64,000 nt of DNA, from assembly GCF_902459465.1 (NCBI RefSeq), contig NC_047064.1:6536762-6600761 (forward strand), given 5' to 3'. The notes beneath the pieces were generated by a model, which was not told the origin of the DNA, made no database searches, and saw only the letters and a program-made list of their open reading frames with translations. The first letter of the stretch is position 1. Each line of letters begins with the position of its first letter. The translations under genes were made by a program, and so were the position numbers. This DNA is from Asterias rubens (lineage: Eukaryota; Echinodermata; Asteroidea; Forcipulatida; Asteriidae). Below are positions 11,773 to 22,455 of this stretch, piece by piece.

Positions 11773-12154
11773 TTAATTCACTGGTGCTGTTCCTCTGGTA
11801 TCGGGTACAGACAAGGTCGGCCCATCGATAGACTCCTCTCCAGAACGCACTCGGTTTCGACCAAATCGTCTCCGTACAAGTTGCTTGAGCTGTGTACGGA
11901 AATGCTCGTATATACTTGAAGCAATAAACGACTGGATTCACGCTCATGTTACACATAACCAATCCGGTCAAAGTTGCTCGGACGAGATTGGTTGGTTCCC
12001 GCGTAATTCCAACACTATTCAGAAACCTCATCACTTCCAATGGCGTCCAACAAAGGAAAAACATGATACCAGCTATTAATGCTGTCAGTATGACGTTTCT
12101 CTTTGCTTTACTAAAGACACCATCTGCTTGCTGGTTGACTGTGCCATTAATCAA
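11773..12154 (-). pseudogene. Receptor pseudogene, C-terminal third only
   Basis: Only the end of intracellular loop 3 through the C-terminus survives: NQQADGVFSKAKRN, FFLCWTP in TM6 and NPVVYCFKY in TM7. Straight after CFKY the gene has four extra bases (a TATA insertion near 11910), which shifts the frame. The tail can still be read in the shifted frame down to a PVN-stop end at 11773. TM1 to TM5 are absent. The upstream end abuts, within about 10 bp, the 3' end of the next receptor pseudogene, so the missing 5' part was lost by deletion between tandem neighbours. Non-functional. Confidence 0.85.
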
Positions 12155-12163
12155 CTGAAGGTT

Positions 12164-13147
12164 TTAGTTGACCGGTGCTGAAGCAGTCTGTTGTGTCGTC
12201 GGATCTAGGGCTCAGGTTGGCCTATCGGTAGACTCCTCTCCAGGACGCACTCGGTTTCGACCAAATCGGCTCCGTACAAGTTCCATAAGCTGTGTCCGGA
12301 AATGTTCGTACTTGAAGCAATAAACGACTGGATTCACGCTCATGTTGCACATTACTAGTCCAGTAAAAACTGCTCTTACCCGAGCAACCGCTGGTTCCCT
12401 TGTACTTATGACATCCAAGCTGAATAGCAACCGCATCGTTTCCATTGGCGTCCAACAAATGAAAAACATGATACCAGCTATTAACATTGTCAGTCTGACG
12501 TTTTTCTTTGCTTTACTCAAGACAACATCTGCTTGCTGGGTGACTGTGCCGTGCAGCTTGTGTCTCAACAAAAGTAGAATTTGAATGTACGAAAAATATA
12601 TCAGAACTATACTGGAATAATATACTCAACTAACAACACCAGACAGAATATTGGCACTATAACACCGACTCCCAGATTGTGATTGAAACGGCATTGCTTC
12701 TGATTGACATGAAATAAAAATGTGTTGTTAATTGCATACGTGAAACCAACGATCCAAGCACCACACATTGAAACTTTGATCTTGAAGAGTGAGCAGTAGT
12801 TGCGATGTTTAACCGGATAGCACGTGGCAAGAAAACGCTCCAACCATATCACCACCAGATTGTACGTGGACGCAATAGTGACACTCCAAACAAAATAATC
12901 AGAGTAGATAAACCGACACACAATATCACTGAACAAGTTCTCTTCCAAATTTGTCAAAAGTGTCGACTGTTGACGGATAAGTCGGTTGGTGAAGGAGTTG
13001 AACTGTTTACGTCTGACCGTCATGACGAAAATCACCAAACCGTTTCCGAAGATTGCCGAGCATGCGATGGCAACGTTGAATGCAGTTTCCGAGAATGGCA
13101 GAGCACGCGATGATCGCACTGAACACTCTGCTCACACTGGTTGCCAT
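12164..13147 (-). pseudogene. Receptor pseudogene with five lesions
   Basis: A nearly full-length relative of the neighbouring receptors, broken in several places. A MATS start at 13147 leads into a TM1 segment that is partly duplicated out of frame (ACSAILGN, then ACSAIFGN). Most of TM2 is deleted (RLIRQQS runs straight into TLLTNLEE). The frame shifts in TM5 near 12605. A TGA interrupts the C-tail at 12212-12214, after which the family ending (ALDP...APVN) continues in frame to a stop at 12164. Preserved pieces include LERFLATCYPVKHRNYC after TM3, CWTP in TM6 and NPVVY in TM7. It cannot encode a receptor. Confidence 0.9.
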
Positions 13148-13810
13148 GCTGTCGTTTATTAGTTTTGTTTTAATTTTACTCTTCTTGCCCAAACAATTAT
13201 TCTGTTCTACGTTGAGCTCAGTTTGGTGATCCAAATACCACCTCTTCACTTTCAGTTCGATCTGTTAAGAGGTTGTTCAAAAGTTGACTCAAAATGTCAA
13301 CCAAAATATTTAACACAATCTGTCGTCTGAGTTGAAGTGAATGCTACACCAAGAATGGAACGAAATGACTTTAGCTTCTTATCTTATAAGAGCCGTAGAA
13401 GAGAAGATTCAATTCATGATTATCCTCGAGGTGAGCATCATTCGTGGGAATGGCCCCCTGGCTTCGCCCTTGGGCAGTACCCAAGAGCGAGCCGAGTGGC
13501 AATTTTCTGTACCGAGTTATACAACAGCACTTGTGATCCGGAAGAATAAAAAAGTCACGCGACACTCAATAGCCTAGAGGTTGGTCCATCACTGCTCAGG
13601 TAATGGACCAAACCATGAGACCGCCCCAAACAAGACACTTAGATTTTCCCTTTGCGTTTCCTGGAGCGTCAATAAGCAGACTATTTTGCGTTAAAAACAA
13701 TATAATCGTGAATCGTTTGTCTTGAGTGAAGGCTATCTACTGCCTCAAATACAATAACAAAGTTTGTGGTGTTTTGTTTCATTGTTACAAGGTTTTTGTT
13801 CATTTGTGGG
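13148..13810. other. Intergenic, nothing recognised
   Basis: No gene. The upstream module seen behind other receptors was not detected here. Confidence 0.45.
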
Positions 13811-14144
13811 GTGTCGTGGCCGAGCGGATAAGAGCACCGTATGTTTAAGCTCTGGTGCTTCTGTTCAGCAGAGTGTGGGTTCGAATCCCGGTCGTGACAC
13901 TTGTGTCCCTGAGCAAGACACTTAACTATAATTGCTTCTCTCCACCCAGGGGTAAATGGGTACCTGTGAGGGCAGAGGTGGTTCTTGTGATTGATTTAGC
14001 CGAGTAGCGCATATTAATGTTGCACAGGCTGCATACGTGAATTAAGGCCCAGTGACCAGGGGTAATAATGTGAAGCGCTTTGGGACGTCCTCCGGGTGTG
14101 AAAAGTGCTATATAAAAACGGGTTATTACTATTATTATTATTAT
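13811..14144 (+). mobile_element. tRNA-derived SINE
   Basis: The head resembles a class II (Leu/Ser-type, long variable arm) tRNA: box A GTGGCCGAGCGGATAAGAGC and box B GGGTTCGAATCCC, closing with GTCGTGACAC. A non-tRNA body follows (GAGCAAGACACTTAACTATA, CTCTCCACCCAGGGGTAAAT), then a LINE-type tail (GAAGCGCTTTGGGA, GTGCTATATAAA) and a short ATT repeat. It is Pol III-type and non-autonomous. Related heads sit at about 17935 and 34560 in reverse orientation. Confidence 0.9.
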
Positions 14145-14149
14145 GAGTT

Positions 14150-14185
14150 GAACCAACGATCTCCGGATTTACGTACCGGTGTGCA
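14150..14185 (-). repeat. Box-B-like fragment of a second tRNA-derived repeat
   Basis: The words TTGAACCAACGATCTCCGGA and TTACGTACCGGTGTGC resemble, on the minus strand, the T-arm and anticodon region of the tRNA-like repeat at 21620-21693. It is a short truncated piece. Confidence 0.4.
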
Positions 14186-14228
14186 AGAAGAGTTTGTCCC
14201 CCGGAGATTTTGTTCCCCACACGGCGAC

Positions 14229-14420
14229 AAGGTGGCTGTGCTGAAGATGCGTTTCTTTGGACACGTCATGCGTCGCGGAAGTTTCGACACAAAAATAATA
14301 CATGGGTCAGTGGAAGGAAAGAGAAGGAGAGGTCGTCCAGCAACATCATGGACGACCTACAAAAAGAGGTGGACCGGATAGGGAATGGCAGCTGCATCCA
14401 AATCAGCAGTAGACTGGGTC
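14229..14420 (+). pseudogene. C-terminal tail of a LINE reverse transcriptase
   Basis: Translation gives KMRFFGHVMRRGS, then GKRRRGRPATSW, then in the +1 shifted frame MDDLQKEVDR. The FFGHVMRR...GKRRRGRP...W.DD arrangement is typical of the extreme C-terminus of non-LTR endonuclease/reverse-transcriptase proteins. Only this tail is present and it is frameshifted, so it is a 5'-truncated, dead LINE copy. Confidence 0.8.
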
Positions 14421-14840
14421 CCATGTCTTTATCTGCAAGGAGAAAGACATGTACTTACTTTTCAGAACCAGTGATCATTGGATACAATCATTTGATTGGA
14501 TGCACTGACGTAGCTTTCTATATCTGTGTTTTGATTGGTCTGAGGTGACGTTCGGCAGCTGTACTTACGGTCGTCTAACTATGAATCTAGGTGAAAGGTG
14601 AAGATTGACGGGGATTGACCTAGGCTACCAGGTAGCTATGTAGCGGAGTTTGCGCCACCGCTCTGAAGAGAAACGGCAAACTGTGAACAAACTTCTTCTT
14701 AATATAGCGCCCTCTTTTGAAAAATCCTTTTTTAGCTCCTGCTAATTTCCCATCTTTGAGGGACAGAATCTCCGGCGGACAGATATCCCAACACCTGCAC
14801 TCTACCAACTGGAGTCTTTTAATATTAGTTGGGTTAGAAA
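14421..14840. other. Intergenic, nothing recognised
   Basis: No gene. The word TATAGCGCCCTC.TTTGAA at 14703 is also found near 10620, suggesting a shared old repeat, but its extent is unclear. Confidence 0.4.
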
Positions 14841-14991
14841 TACTTCTTTTTTCAAAAACTACGTTGCTTAAGAGGAAGCCGTTTTTCACCATATTTTATA
14901 CTTTTAACAGCTCTCTATTGCTCCTTATCAAGTAAGTTTGTATGCTAATAATTATTTTGAGTAGTTACCAATAGTGTCCATTGTCTTTAAG
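14841..14991 (-). mobile_element. MITE family R1, end fragment
   Basis: The reverse-oriented terminal portion of R1: AAAACTACGTTGCTTAAGAG..., then AATAATTATTTTGAGTAGTT, ending GTGTCCATTGTCTTTAA. The rest of the element is missing. Confidence 0.75.
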
Positions 14992-15385
14992 ATACAAGTC
15001 TGTCCGAGTGTATTTATAAATTGTGCAGAAGTCTATGTTTTAAGCTTTGCAATAGCTCTTAAATATAAACCTGCAATATACATTTGTGTAGCTTGAATTA
15101 AACACAAAAAACACAAGTTTTCATACTCACGTGCAGAGTGTAAACTTCCTGTAACGACCAATGAAAACCGATTAAAGTTTCACGCTCCGTTTTCTTCAAA
15201 CACAATTGTGAACAATGATTGCTCAAAACGCCATTTCTCCGGTAACTATTACTTAATACGTCCCTCATACGGGCACAATACGAATTGTATACATGTAGGC
15301 CTATGGTGAGTCGTGTGCCCGAATGTTCTAGACCTATATCTTATGCTATAAACACACTTATTATAATAGGCATTACACCTCTTGC
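14992..15385. other. Intergenic, nothing recognised
   Basis: About 390 bp without a gene or identified repeat. Confidence 0.45.
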
Positions 15386-15714
15386 ACTTGTCAAAGACCA
15401 GTTCTCTCCAGTGCTCTCACTTGGTGTATCCCAACATATGCATAGAATAACAAACCTCTGAAAACTTACATTACATTACTCGTTACATTACTTTGTATGC
15501 TTTTAAATGCACGATACAATACAATGCTTCAGGTGAAGTCTATTATTATTTGAGTGAGAAATTATCTCTTTCTCAGAGAAACTACGTTACTTTAGAGGGA
15601 GCCGTTTCTCATAATGTGTTATGCTATCAAAAGCTCTCCATTGCTCGTTACCAAGTAAGTTTTTATTCCAAAGAAATATTTTGAGTAATTACCAGTAGTG
15701 TCCAGTGCCTTTAA
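15386..15714 (-). mobile_element. MITE family R1, internally rearranged copy
   Basis: Both ends match R1 in reverse: ACTTGTCAAAGACCAGT at the left and TACCAGTAGTGTCCAGTGCC at the right. The middle, with the GAGACC hairpin and TTATTATCTCGC block, is missing or replaced by unrelated sequence at about 15465-15540. Confidence 0.75.
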
Positions 15715-15924
15715 AGCAATCATAGGCCTATACTTTTGGTTTTGTTTATCCATTGCTAATATAAACACAACAAGCTGTGAAAATTTCAATTTAAAAAGTT
15801 TTGTGGAGTAGTCCAGCTGCTAAGGCACATATGCGGAAAAATTGGGCACTTTGTGCTAAAAGCATGAAACTTCCTACAGTTGTTATAATTATAACCTAAA
15901 GATCATTTTAAGACTTGAACCCAT

Positions 15925-16330
15925 CTAAGATCTCGCCCATTTTAGGGGTGGGGCTACGTTTTAAGAAAATGGGGGTAAACAGTTTAATATGTCGATTTTG
16001 ACTATATTAAAATAAATTCTGCTCATTTTTTTTTAACTAAAATGCATAATGACAGTAAAATAATTATTAAAAAAATTAATAACTGTCCATAATTCTGCCC
16101 CTTTTGGGCGGACTCATATTTTTTCAAAAAGTGGGGATACAAAATGTAATATGTTTTTTTTTTAGTTAATTAGTTTTTCTCTGCTAATTTGTTTAGACTA
16201 AAATACATAATAACAGAAATAGTTATTTAAAAATTAATAATACATATTTAAAAATTAATAACTATATTTATTCCTGCCCCTTTTGTGGAAGGAGTCACAT
16301 TTTTTTAAAGTGGGCCAAAAAACATGTCTT
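15925..16330. repeat. Degenerate tandem repeat, about 160-180 bp unit
   Basis: Three successive blocks start near 15930, 16088 and 16266 with related text: CTGCCCCTTTTGGGCGGACT in the second, CTGCCCCTTTTGTGGAAGG in the third and a looser CGCCCATTTTAGGGGTGGGG in the first. Each is followed by an A/T-rich stretch and a GTGGGG word. The third block is partial. No coding sense. Confidence 0.6.
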
Positions 16331-16385
16331 CTAGCCCCTCGATTGTTTTACTGATACATGCAAAACCGTGTAGATATAGACATTC

Positions 16386-16845
16386 TTAAAGTCACCTGGA
16401 AATATATATATTTTTTTTCAAATATAAGAGTATATGCTTACGAACAATAAAACATTTTTTTTAGTAAAAAGTTGTTTGGGGGGCTGACTCCGCCTACCCC
16501 TTTTGTGACGTCAATCGAGGCAGACTTTGCCTGCAATGCGTATAGTAAACACACGTGCAAAGTACATGTACGTCCAAGTCGTGAGTTGGTACATTTTAAA
16601 AAGTGTTTTTCTGCATTCAGCAGCAATACACCTGGTCGGCATTGCCGGGAAAATAAGTCTGCCTCGATTGACGTCACGAACAGCGCCCTCTCGGGTCGGG
16701 GTCTACTCTTAAATATTTGTAAATAACATAAGAACTGATTTTTTAAAACCTTAGTTAACTGTTTATTCACATTCCACTCATCAAAACACATATATTAGTG
16801 ACAAAAGCTTTTTTTTGAAAAAATACCACCTCCAGGTGACTTTAA
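16386..16845 (+). mobile_element. MITE family R4, copy 1
   Basis: Termini are TTAAAGTCACCTGGA and its complement TCCAGGTGACTTTAA. Inside, GTGACGTCAATCGAGGCAGA near 16505 is mirrored by TCTGCCTCGATTGACGTCAC near 16656. A second copy lies inverted at 31801-32345. The ORFs on both strands are not protein-like. Confidence 0.85.
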
Positions 16846-17934
16846 TTATAACATTTCTACATTTTCAGTATGCCCTTAATTTGTTTTTTTGCAGTAACAG
16901 TGTTAAACAAAAATTCACAGCACTTCTTTGTTCCCGCTTGGAGAGTGAACGATTGGGTGCTTAACAAATTGAACCAGCAGTAATATCTTAATAATGAGTA
17001 TTCTTATACAATGTTTGCCTCTCCAACTTCCCACAAGAAATGTATGGACAAATAATCTATACTTTGAATACACTATCTGAGAAACGTTTGTGGCATAAAA
17101 TTTTCTCAGATTCAAAAGTTGTTGAACCCTTTCTCTAAAACCACAAACCTTTGAAAGAAATGTTTTGCCAACATTGTTGAGTTTGTGCTTTTTCACCAGT
17201 CAGTTTTATGGCCATTCATATTTTGAGATGTTACCTAGGGTGCATACCCTCCATAATTATAAAGAGCTTGCTTAAATCAATTTTCACGATATTTTTCAGC
17301 AATACTTTTTTTTTTTCGTCTTGGATTTGGCACTCAGGGCTGCATGTGTTTTACTTTGAAATTTATATGGTTGCAAATGCACTTCAAAAGTAGAATACAA
17401 GTATTCACCCAAATACGTCCATTGAAAAGGTGTAGTTGTGTGTAATTTCGTCCACTGTTTTGTAGAACAACCTTTTAGACTCTACAAAATGGCGGACCAT
17501 ATTTTCCGCTGTTTGTTTATCCAGTGGTAATGCGCTTTTATTTTATTTTATAATAACCTGTTACTAATTACAACATACTATGGGTGTTGTTTGTGCATGA
17601 ACAACTCTTAAAAAGGATAAACAGTAATTCCAAATATCATAAGTTAAAGAGAGTGCAATGAAATGTGCTCCTCTAAGTTTAAGTTTGTCTCTTTCTATTT
17701 CCCGCCACAATATTCTTGACAACCGCGCAAATCAGAATCCCACATTAAAGTGACTATCACACGCAATGGGTATAACAATCTCGTTTAATTTGAGCTGTAT
17801 AATGTATAGTGGCTACTTACAAAGCGTGCATATTCGGCACTCAGTGACACTCAATGCGTTTTAACATACAGTATTTAGTGTGGGACTACGTTTGAATCAT
17901 GAAAGGAGACCTAATCCTGGTTTACAAGGTGCTG
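16846..17934. other. Intergenic, nothing recognised
   Basis: About 1.1 kb, AT-rich, with no protein family, tRNA or repeat recognised. Confidence 0.5.
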
Positions 17935-18182
17935 TGGCGCAATGTGCTACCAATCAAGCCAGGAACACCGGGCGAATCCTTTCTCTTTTCGATAAGTGCA
18001 CTGGGTTCCTCTATACGTTCATTACGCAGCACTAGGAGACCAACTCCTTTACGTCACATCGGAAGGACGAAGCGTCAGGTTCAAGTGTCAGAGGGTTAAA
18101 CTCGAACAGACACACTGCATTTCAGAAACACCAGAGTTTGAATCTGGTGCTGTTCACCGCTCGGGCCATTATGACACCCCAC
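17935..18182 (-). mobile_element. Degenerate tRNA-derived SINE, reverse orientation
   Basis: Read on the minus strand, GGTGTCATAATGGCCCGAGC followed by CACCAGATTCAAACTCTGGT matches the head of the SINE at 13811. The ACGTCACATCGGAAGGACGA block belongs to the body of such elements. Box B is damaged. Confidence 0.6.
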
Positions 18183-18320
18183 GAGCCGGCAGTGTATTGA
18201 ATCGAAAAAGTTGCTCAACTAAATTTAGTACCAATTGCTGTACCTCTGTAGTCACTGAATATTCCAAAGTCACCGCGATGATGGCTGTATATTGTATATA
18301 GAGACACAGTTGGTACATTT

Positions 18321-18465
18321 GGTATGTCCTCTCCAGAACGCGGTTTCGACGAAATCGGTTCCGTGTACAAGTTGCATAAGCTAAACGCGGAAATGTTCGT
18401 ACTTAACAGCAATACATGCGACTGGATTCAAGCTCATGCTGGAGACAACCCATCCAATCAACATC
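18321..18465 (-). pseudogene. Receptor C-terminal fragment
   Basis: On the minus strand the helix 8 and tail coding text of the receptor family is recognisable (GAACATTTCCGCG, CTTGTACACGGAACCGATTT, CGTTCTGGAGAGGAC) with several indels. Nothing upstream of TM7 remains. It is a relic at the 3' side of the intact receptor at 18959. Confidence 0.75.
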
Positions 18466-18550
18466 TTTGAATGAATGAATTGATCTCAGTTATAAATATC
18501 ATAAGGTGTATAAACTGAGGGCAATATAAAGCCACCTACAACACCACTAG

Positions 18551-18916
18551 TTAAAGGCAGTGGACACTATTGGTAATTACACAAAATAATTATTAGCATA
18601 AAACCTTTCTTGGTAACGAGTAATGGAGAAAGGTTGATAGTATAAAACATTGTGAGAAACGGCTCCCTCTGAAGTGCCATAGTTTTCGAGAAAGATTTCG
18701 AGACCTAAGATTTAGAAGTTGAGGTCTCAAAATCAACCATGTAAACGCACACAACTTCCTGTGACAAGGGTGTTTGTTTCTTTCATTATTATCTCGCAAC
18801 ATTGATGCCCGATTGAGCTCAAACTTTCACAGGTGTGTTATTTTATGCATATGTTGAGATACACCAACTGTGAAGGCCAGTCTTTGACAAATACCAATAG
18901 TGTTCACTGCCTTTAA
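18551..18916 (+). mobile_element. MITE family R1, complete copy
   Basis: Both termini are present: TTAAAGGCAGTGGACACTAT at the left, and the mirrored AATAGTGTTCACTGCCTTTAA at the right. The interior carries the GAGACC...GGTCTC hairpin and TTATGCATATGTTGAGATAC. About 366 bp, non-coding. Confidence 0.92.
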
Positions 18917-18958
18917 GAGCAAACTCAACTCATGCTCGGTTCTTTTTACGGAGATAAC

Positions 18959-19957
18959 TCAAATCCCTTGTGTTGATACAGTGTTCTGTATCGGGTCTAT
19001 GGCCAAAGATGTTCCGTCGGTAGACTCCTCTCCAGGACGCACTCGATTTCGACCAAATCGCTTCCGAACAAGTTGCTTGAGCTGTGTGCGGAAATGCTCG
19101 TACTTGAAGCAATAAACGACTGGATTCACGCACATATTGCACATGATGAAACCCAAAAATGCTTGACCTAGGATAGTAACTAATTCACTTGAGCTTGAAG
19201 AAACAACACCGATGGTAAGGAGCACCCGCAACGTCTGCATCGGAGTACAGCAAATGAAGAACATGAAACCAGCAATCAACAACGTAATTATGACGTTTCT
19301 TTTGGCCTTGCTCAAGATACCGTTTTGCTGATTGGCGTTAGCGTTGTCAAGTTTTTGTCGAAGAACGAGAAGTATTCTACCGTACGAAAACGATATCAAG
19401 ATCACTGGAATAATGTACTCCACCAAAATAATCACAATGAATAGAACGATCCTAGCAGTGGGACTTATGGAATAATCAAAGCCGCACTTGTTATCAGTGA
19501 TTATGTACAAAATAATAAACCTTATCGCATATGTAAAACCGATGATCCAAGCAACACACATTGAAACTTTGATCTTGAAGAGTGAGCAGTAGTTGCGGTG
19601 TTTGACCGGATAGCACGTGGCAAGAAAACGCTCCAGCGATATCACCACCAGATTGTACGTGGATGCTACGCTTAAACCCCAAACAAAAAAGCTGGAGCGA
19701 ACCAACTTACAGAGAATCCACCCTGAGAAATTCCCCTCTAGATTGTCCAAAAGCGAAGTTTGTCTGATAACAGTCACTGCGAGGAACACCAAACCAGAGA
19801 TGAGGTCGATGATGGATTGGTGACGGATAAGTCGGTTAGTGAAGGAGCTGAACTGTTTACGTCTGACCGTCATGACGAAAATCACCAAACCGTTTCCGAA
19901 GATGGCAAAGCATGCAATGGTCACGTTCAACGCAAAAGCCAAACCGTCACTTGCCAT
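18959..19957 (-). CDS. Intact GPCR with cysteine at the TM6 toggle position
   Basis: 332 residues in one exon. Landmarks are G21-N22 in TM1, D51 in TM2, C83 with C158 (TM3 to loop 2 disulphide), E109-R110-F, W137 in TM4, P184 in TM5, NPVVY at 278-282 and a helix 8. TM6 reads ICCTP (235-239) instead of the ICWTP of all complete paralogues here: W6.48 has become C237 by one base, while the rest of the frame is clean. A sequon N76-F-S lies in extracellular loop 1. Upstream in-frame codons extend to 20212, but MASDGLA matches the family start, so 19957 is used. Loop 3 is of the NANQQNGILSK group, as at 37023 and 42999. Ligand unknown. Confidence 0.93.
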   Translation of the reverse strand: MASDGLAFALNVTIACFAIFGNGLVIFVMTVRRKQFSSFTNRLIRHQSIIDLISGLVFLAVTVIRQTSLLDNLEGNFSGWILCKLVRSSFFVWGLSVASTYNLVVISLERFLATCYPVKHRNYCSLFKIKVSMCVAWIIGFTYAIRFIILYIITDNKCGFDYSISPTARIVLFIVIILVEYIIPVILISFSYGRILLVLRQKLDNANANQQNGILSKAKRNVIITLLIAGFMFFICCTPMQTLRVLLTIGVVSSSSSELVTILGQAFLGFIMCNMCVNPVVYCFKYEHFRTQLKQLVRKRFGRNRVRPGEESTDGTSLAIDPIQNTVSTQGI

Positions 19958-20288
19958 TGTAAGCTGGCTAGAAAAAAAGAAATTGAGAGAAACAAATGTT
20001 AAGTACTTTATGAGTTCCGGTAGCGAGTTGAGTGGACTATGTTGAATGCACTCAGTAACCAAAATCAGAAAATGAAGACTGAAAAACAACTTTGAAGTCT
20101 TTTCGTATGAGTTATGGTCAAAGTTAAGTCGAGTGGATTTTGTTGAATGCCCTCGGTAAACAAAATTAGGGAAAAAACTGTGACCAAAAAAAGTGACGGC
20201 TGCCCAACTCAACCAATGTCTTTAACAATCAATCTCAAAGTAGTGATACCAAAATCAGAAATGAAGCTTCCGTAGTCTTGAAAAGGTA

Positions 20289-20296
20289 TTTTTATA
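20289..20296 (-). promoter_or_regulatory. TATA box candidate of the 18959 receptor
   Basis: TATAAAAA on the minus strand, about 330-340 bp upstream of the chosen ATG. The receptors at 37-62 kb have a TATA-like site about 357 bp upstream of theirs, so the spacing agrees. No other promoter signal was verified. Confidence 0.5.
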
Positions 20297-21619
20297 AGTA
20301 ACACTCATATCCCTTAATCTAACCTTGAATGCTGCTATTTAGGATCCGAATACGTGCAGAAATAAATTTACAGATTGTTATCATGCAACAAATATAGCGG
20401 GAACATCACGGTGCACAATTCATTTTGAGTTTTATATCAATACACCAAGGTCCCTCCACGGGAATATAAAACGCCAGATGGACGCAAGGCTACTAAATGT
20501 CATAGCTAATTGATACGTGTGTATCACAATTATTCCTGGGGCTAACCAATCATTTTAAGGCGAAGGCCGGTGGCTTTTGATTTTCGCCGCTTTTAGGGAA
20601 ACACATGGTCTTCGGGGAAAACAGTTGGTCTGAAAATACTCCTGTATTTTTTGATTTAACAGAGATACTATTTACCAAAATGAATTTTGATGCTAGCAAA
20701 ATAAAAAGCACGTTTGTTTTGGGGACGGTGTAGCCAATTTAAAAGGGGACGGTGTTGATGGGAAATTATCAATTATAGAACCAAAGCAGGTGAGGTATCC
20801 GTTTGGTAATCACACTCTTAAAATGAATGGAAATAAAATCACAATATTGGTGAGAAGTACAACAGCTTTTAATATAGGTTTTCTATATGGCACGAAATTG
20901 AATGCTAATGAAAAGAGTCATTCGATTTCGTTTTAAGACTAGTCATATGTACTTTTAAGTTATTCGATTTAACAAAATAATCATTCAATTTAACAATTCA
21001 TCAAAGCAGCATTCAAATTCACAGCCGCTTCTTGAGGCATGTGTGTCACGAAAAAGAATGACGATACGCTAAATTGAACAGAGTGCTAAAGGAATTTGAC
21101 TCGACTCAAAACGAAATTGAACGGCCGAATTCTGAATTTGAAACGCAGTAACAACTGGAGAGGCAAAACAGTTTAATTCGAACGCATGAAAATGAAATTG
21201 ACTGCTCATTTGCCGATTATTTGACCGAGAAAACCTAGTAAAAAGCATTTTGAGAATCATTTCACTTTGATGTAATGTGGTTGTGAAAATGTATAAGTAT
21301 TCATCCCCAAAATTTGCATATGAGAAGCGTTACTTACAGTAACGTCGCACAGATTATGTATTCAAATTCAGGTTTATTTTTCCTGCTTGGACATTATTGA
21401 TTCGGAACGTTGGCGATAACTCAAAAACACGACCACCATTCGAAGTGAAGTTTTCACAGGTTAGTTTCATTGTATATCTCAACTATTAAAACAATTGTTG
21501 TTTGTTTATTGGTGTTTGATTAGTTTAAATCCAAACAAAAAAGGACATACTATGTTCCAAGGAACAAACATTTCGTTTTAAATAGGCAAAAACGAGCCGA
21601 AAAAAACCCAAAAAATAAC
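20297..21619. other. Intergenic, nothing firm
   Basis: No gene. Between about 20880 and 21260 words such as GAAATTGAA and ATTCAAATT recur irregularly on both strands, suggesting an old low-complexity repeat with no clear unit. Confidence 0.4.
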
Positions 21620-21693
21620 TGACTAGAGCGGGATTTGAACCAACGACATCTGGATTAACGTCCCGTCGCTCTACCAACTGTAGCCGTGACGCC
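21620..21693 (-). repeat. tRNA-like sequence (SINE head or tRNA relic)
   Basis: On the minus strand the text has a box A-like TGGTAGAGCG, an anticodon-region GTTAATCC and a good box B GGTTCAAATCC. The anticodon stem does not pair well. A truncated relative sits at 14150. It is more likely a SINE head or tRNA pseudogene than a working tRNA. Confidence 0.55.
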
Positions 21694-22069
21694 CTGTGCT
21701 AGCAGCCTCCTTAAACAACATTTTTCCAGCCAGTTGTCCTTATGGCTTATTTTGTTATTAATAAAATCAGTGAAAAATGTTGCAGTCGCTCTTGAACGCT
21801 ATTGCATCCATTTGGGGGATCGATAGTATAAAGGTCACCAGACGTCAGACTACCATCAAAGAGCAGTGCATCAGTCTGAAATAACGCTCAAATTGTTTCT
21901 TTATTTTATTATCGCCATGTCTTAAAAGCATGTAGAATGCCAGATTGACAAATGTAGATATATTACTTTCACTTTTAATGGTGAACATGAAACACATTTT
22001 ATGAGGCTTGTCGATTGGCCGTGACCCATATCACTAGAGTGGTTCATTGTCATTGGCTGAAAGTTTACG

Positions 22070-22455
22070 TTAAAGGCAGTGGACGCTATTGGTAATTACT
22101 CAAAATAATTATTAGCATAAAACCTTTCTTGGTGACGAGTAATGGGGAGAGGTTGATGGTATAAAACATTGTGAGAAACGGCTCCCTCTGAAGTGCCATA
22201 GTTTTCGATTAAGAAGTAATTTTCTACGAATTTGATTTCAAGACCTCAGATTTAGAACTTGAGGTCTCGAAATCAACCATCTAAACACACACAACTTCGT
22301 GTGACATGGGTGTTTTTTCTTTCATTATTATCTCGCAAGTTCGATGACCGATTGAGCTCAAATTTTCACAGGTTTGTTATTTTATGCATATGTTGAGATA
22401 CACCAACTGTGAAGGCTAGTCTTTGACAATTACCAATAATGTCCACTGCCTTTAA
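22070..22455 (+). mobile_element. MITE family R1, complete copy
   Basis: Starts TTAAAGGCAGTGGACGCTAT and ends ATAATGTCCACTGCCTTTAA. The interior is close to the family consensus, including AAACATTGTGAGAAACGGCT and TTATTATCTCGCAAG. About 386 bp. Confidence 0.92.

Noticed and set aside
16438-16791. 117-codon minus-strand ORF and overlapping plus-strand ORFs
   Set aside because: They lie wholly inside the R4 inverted-repeat element, and both strands are open for the same symmetric sequence.
19958-20212. 85-residue N-terminal extension of the 18959 receptor
   Set aside because: The extension has no homologous counterpart in any other family member, all of which start at MAS-x-GLA, and it lies in the expected leader.
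21620-21693. Functional tRNA gene
   Set aside because: Box A and box B are present, but the anticodon stem pairs poorly, and a truncated copy elsewhere marks it as a repeat.
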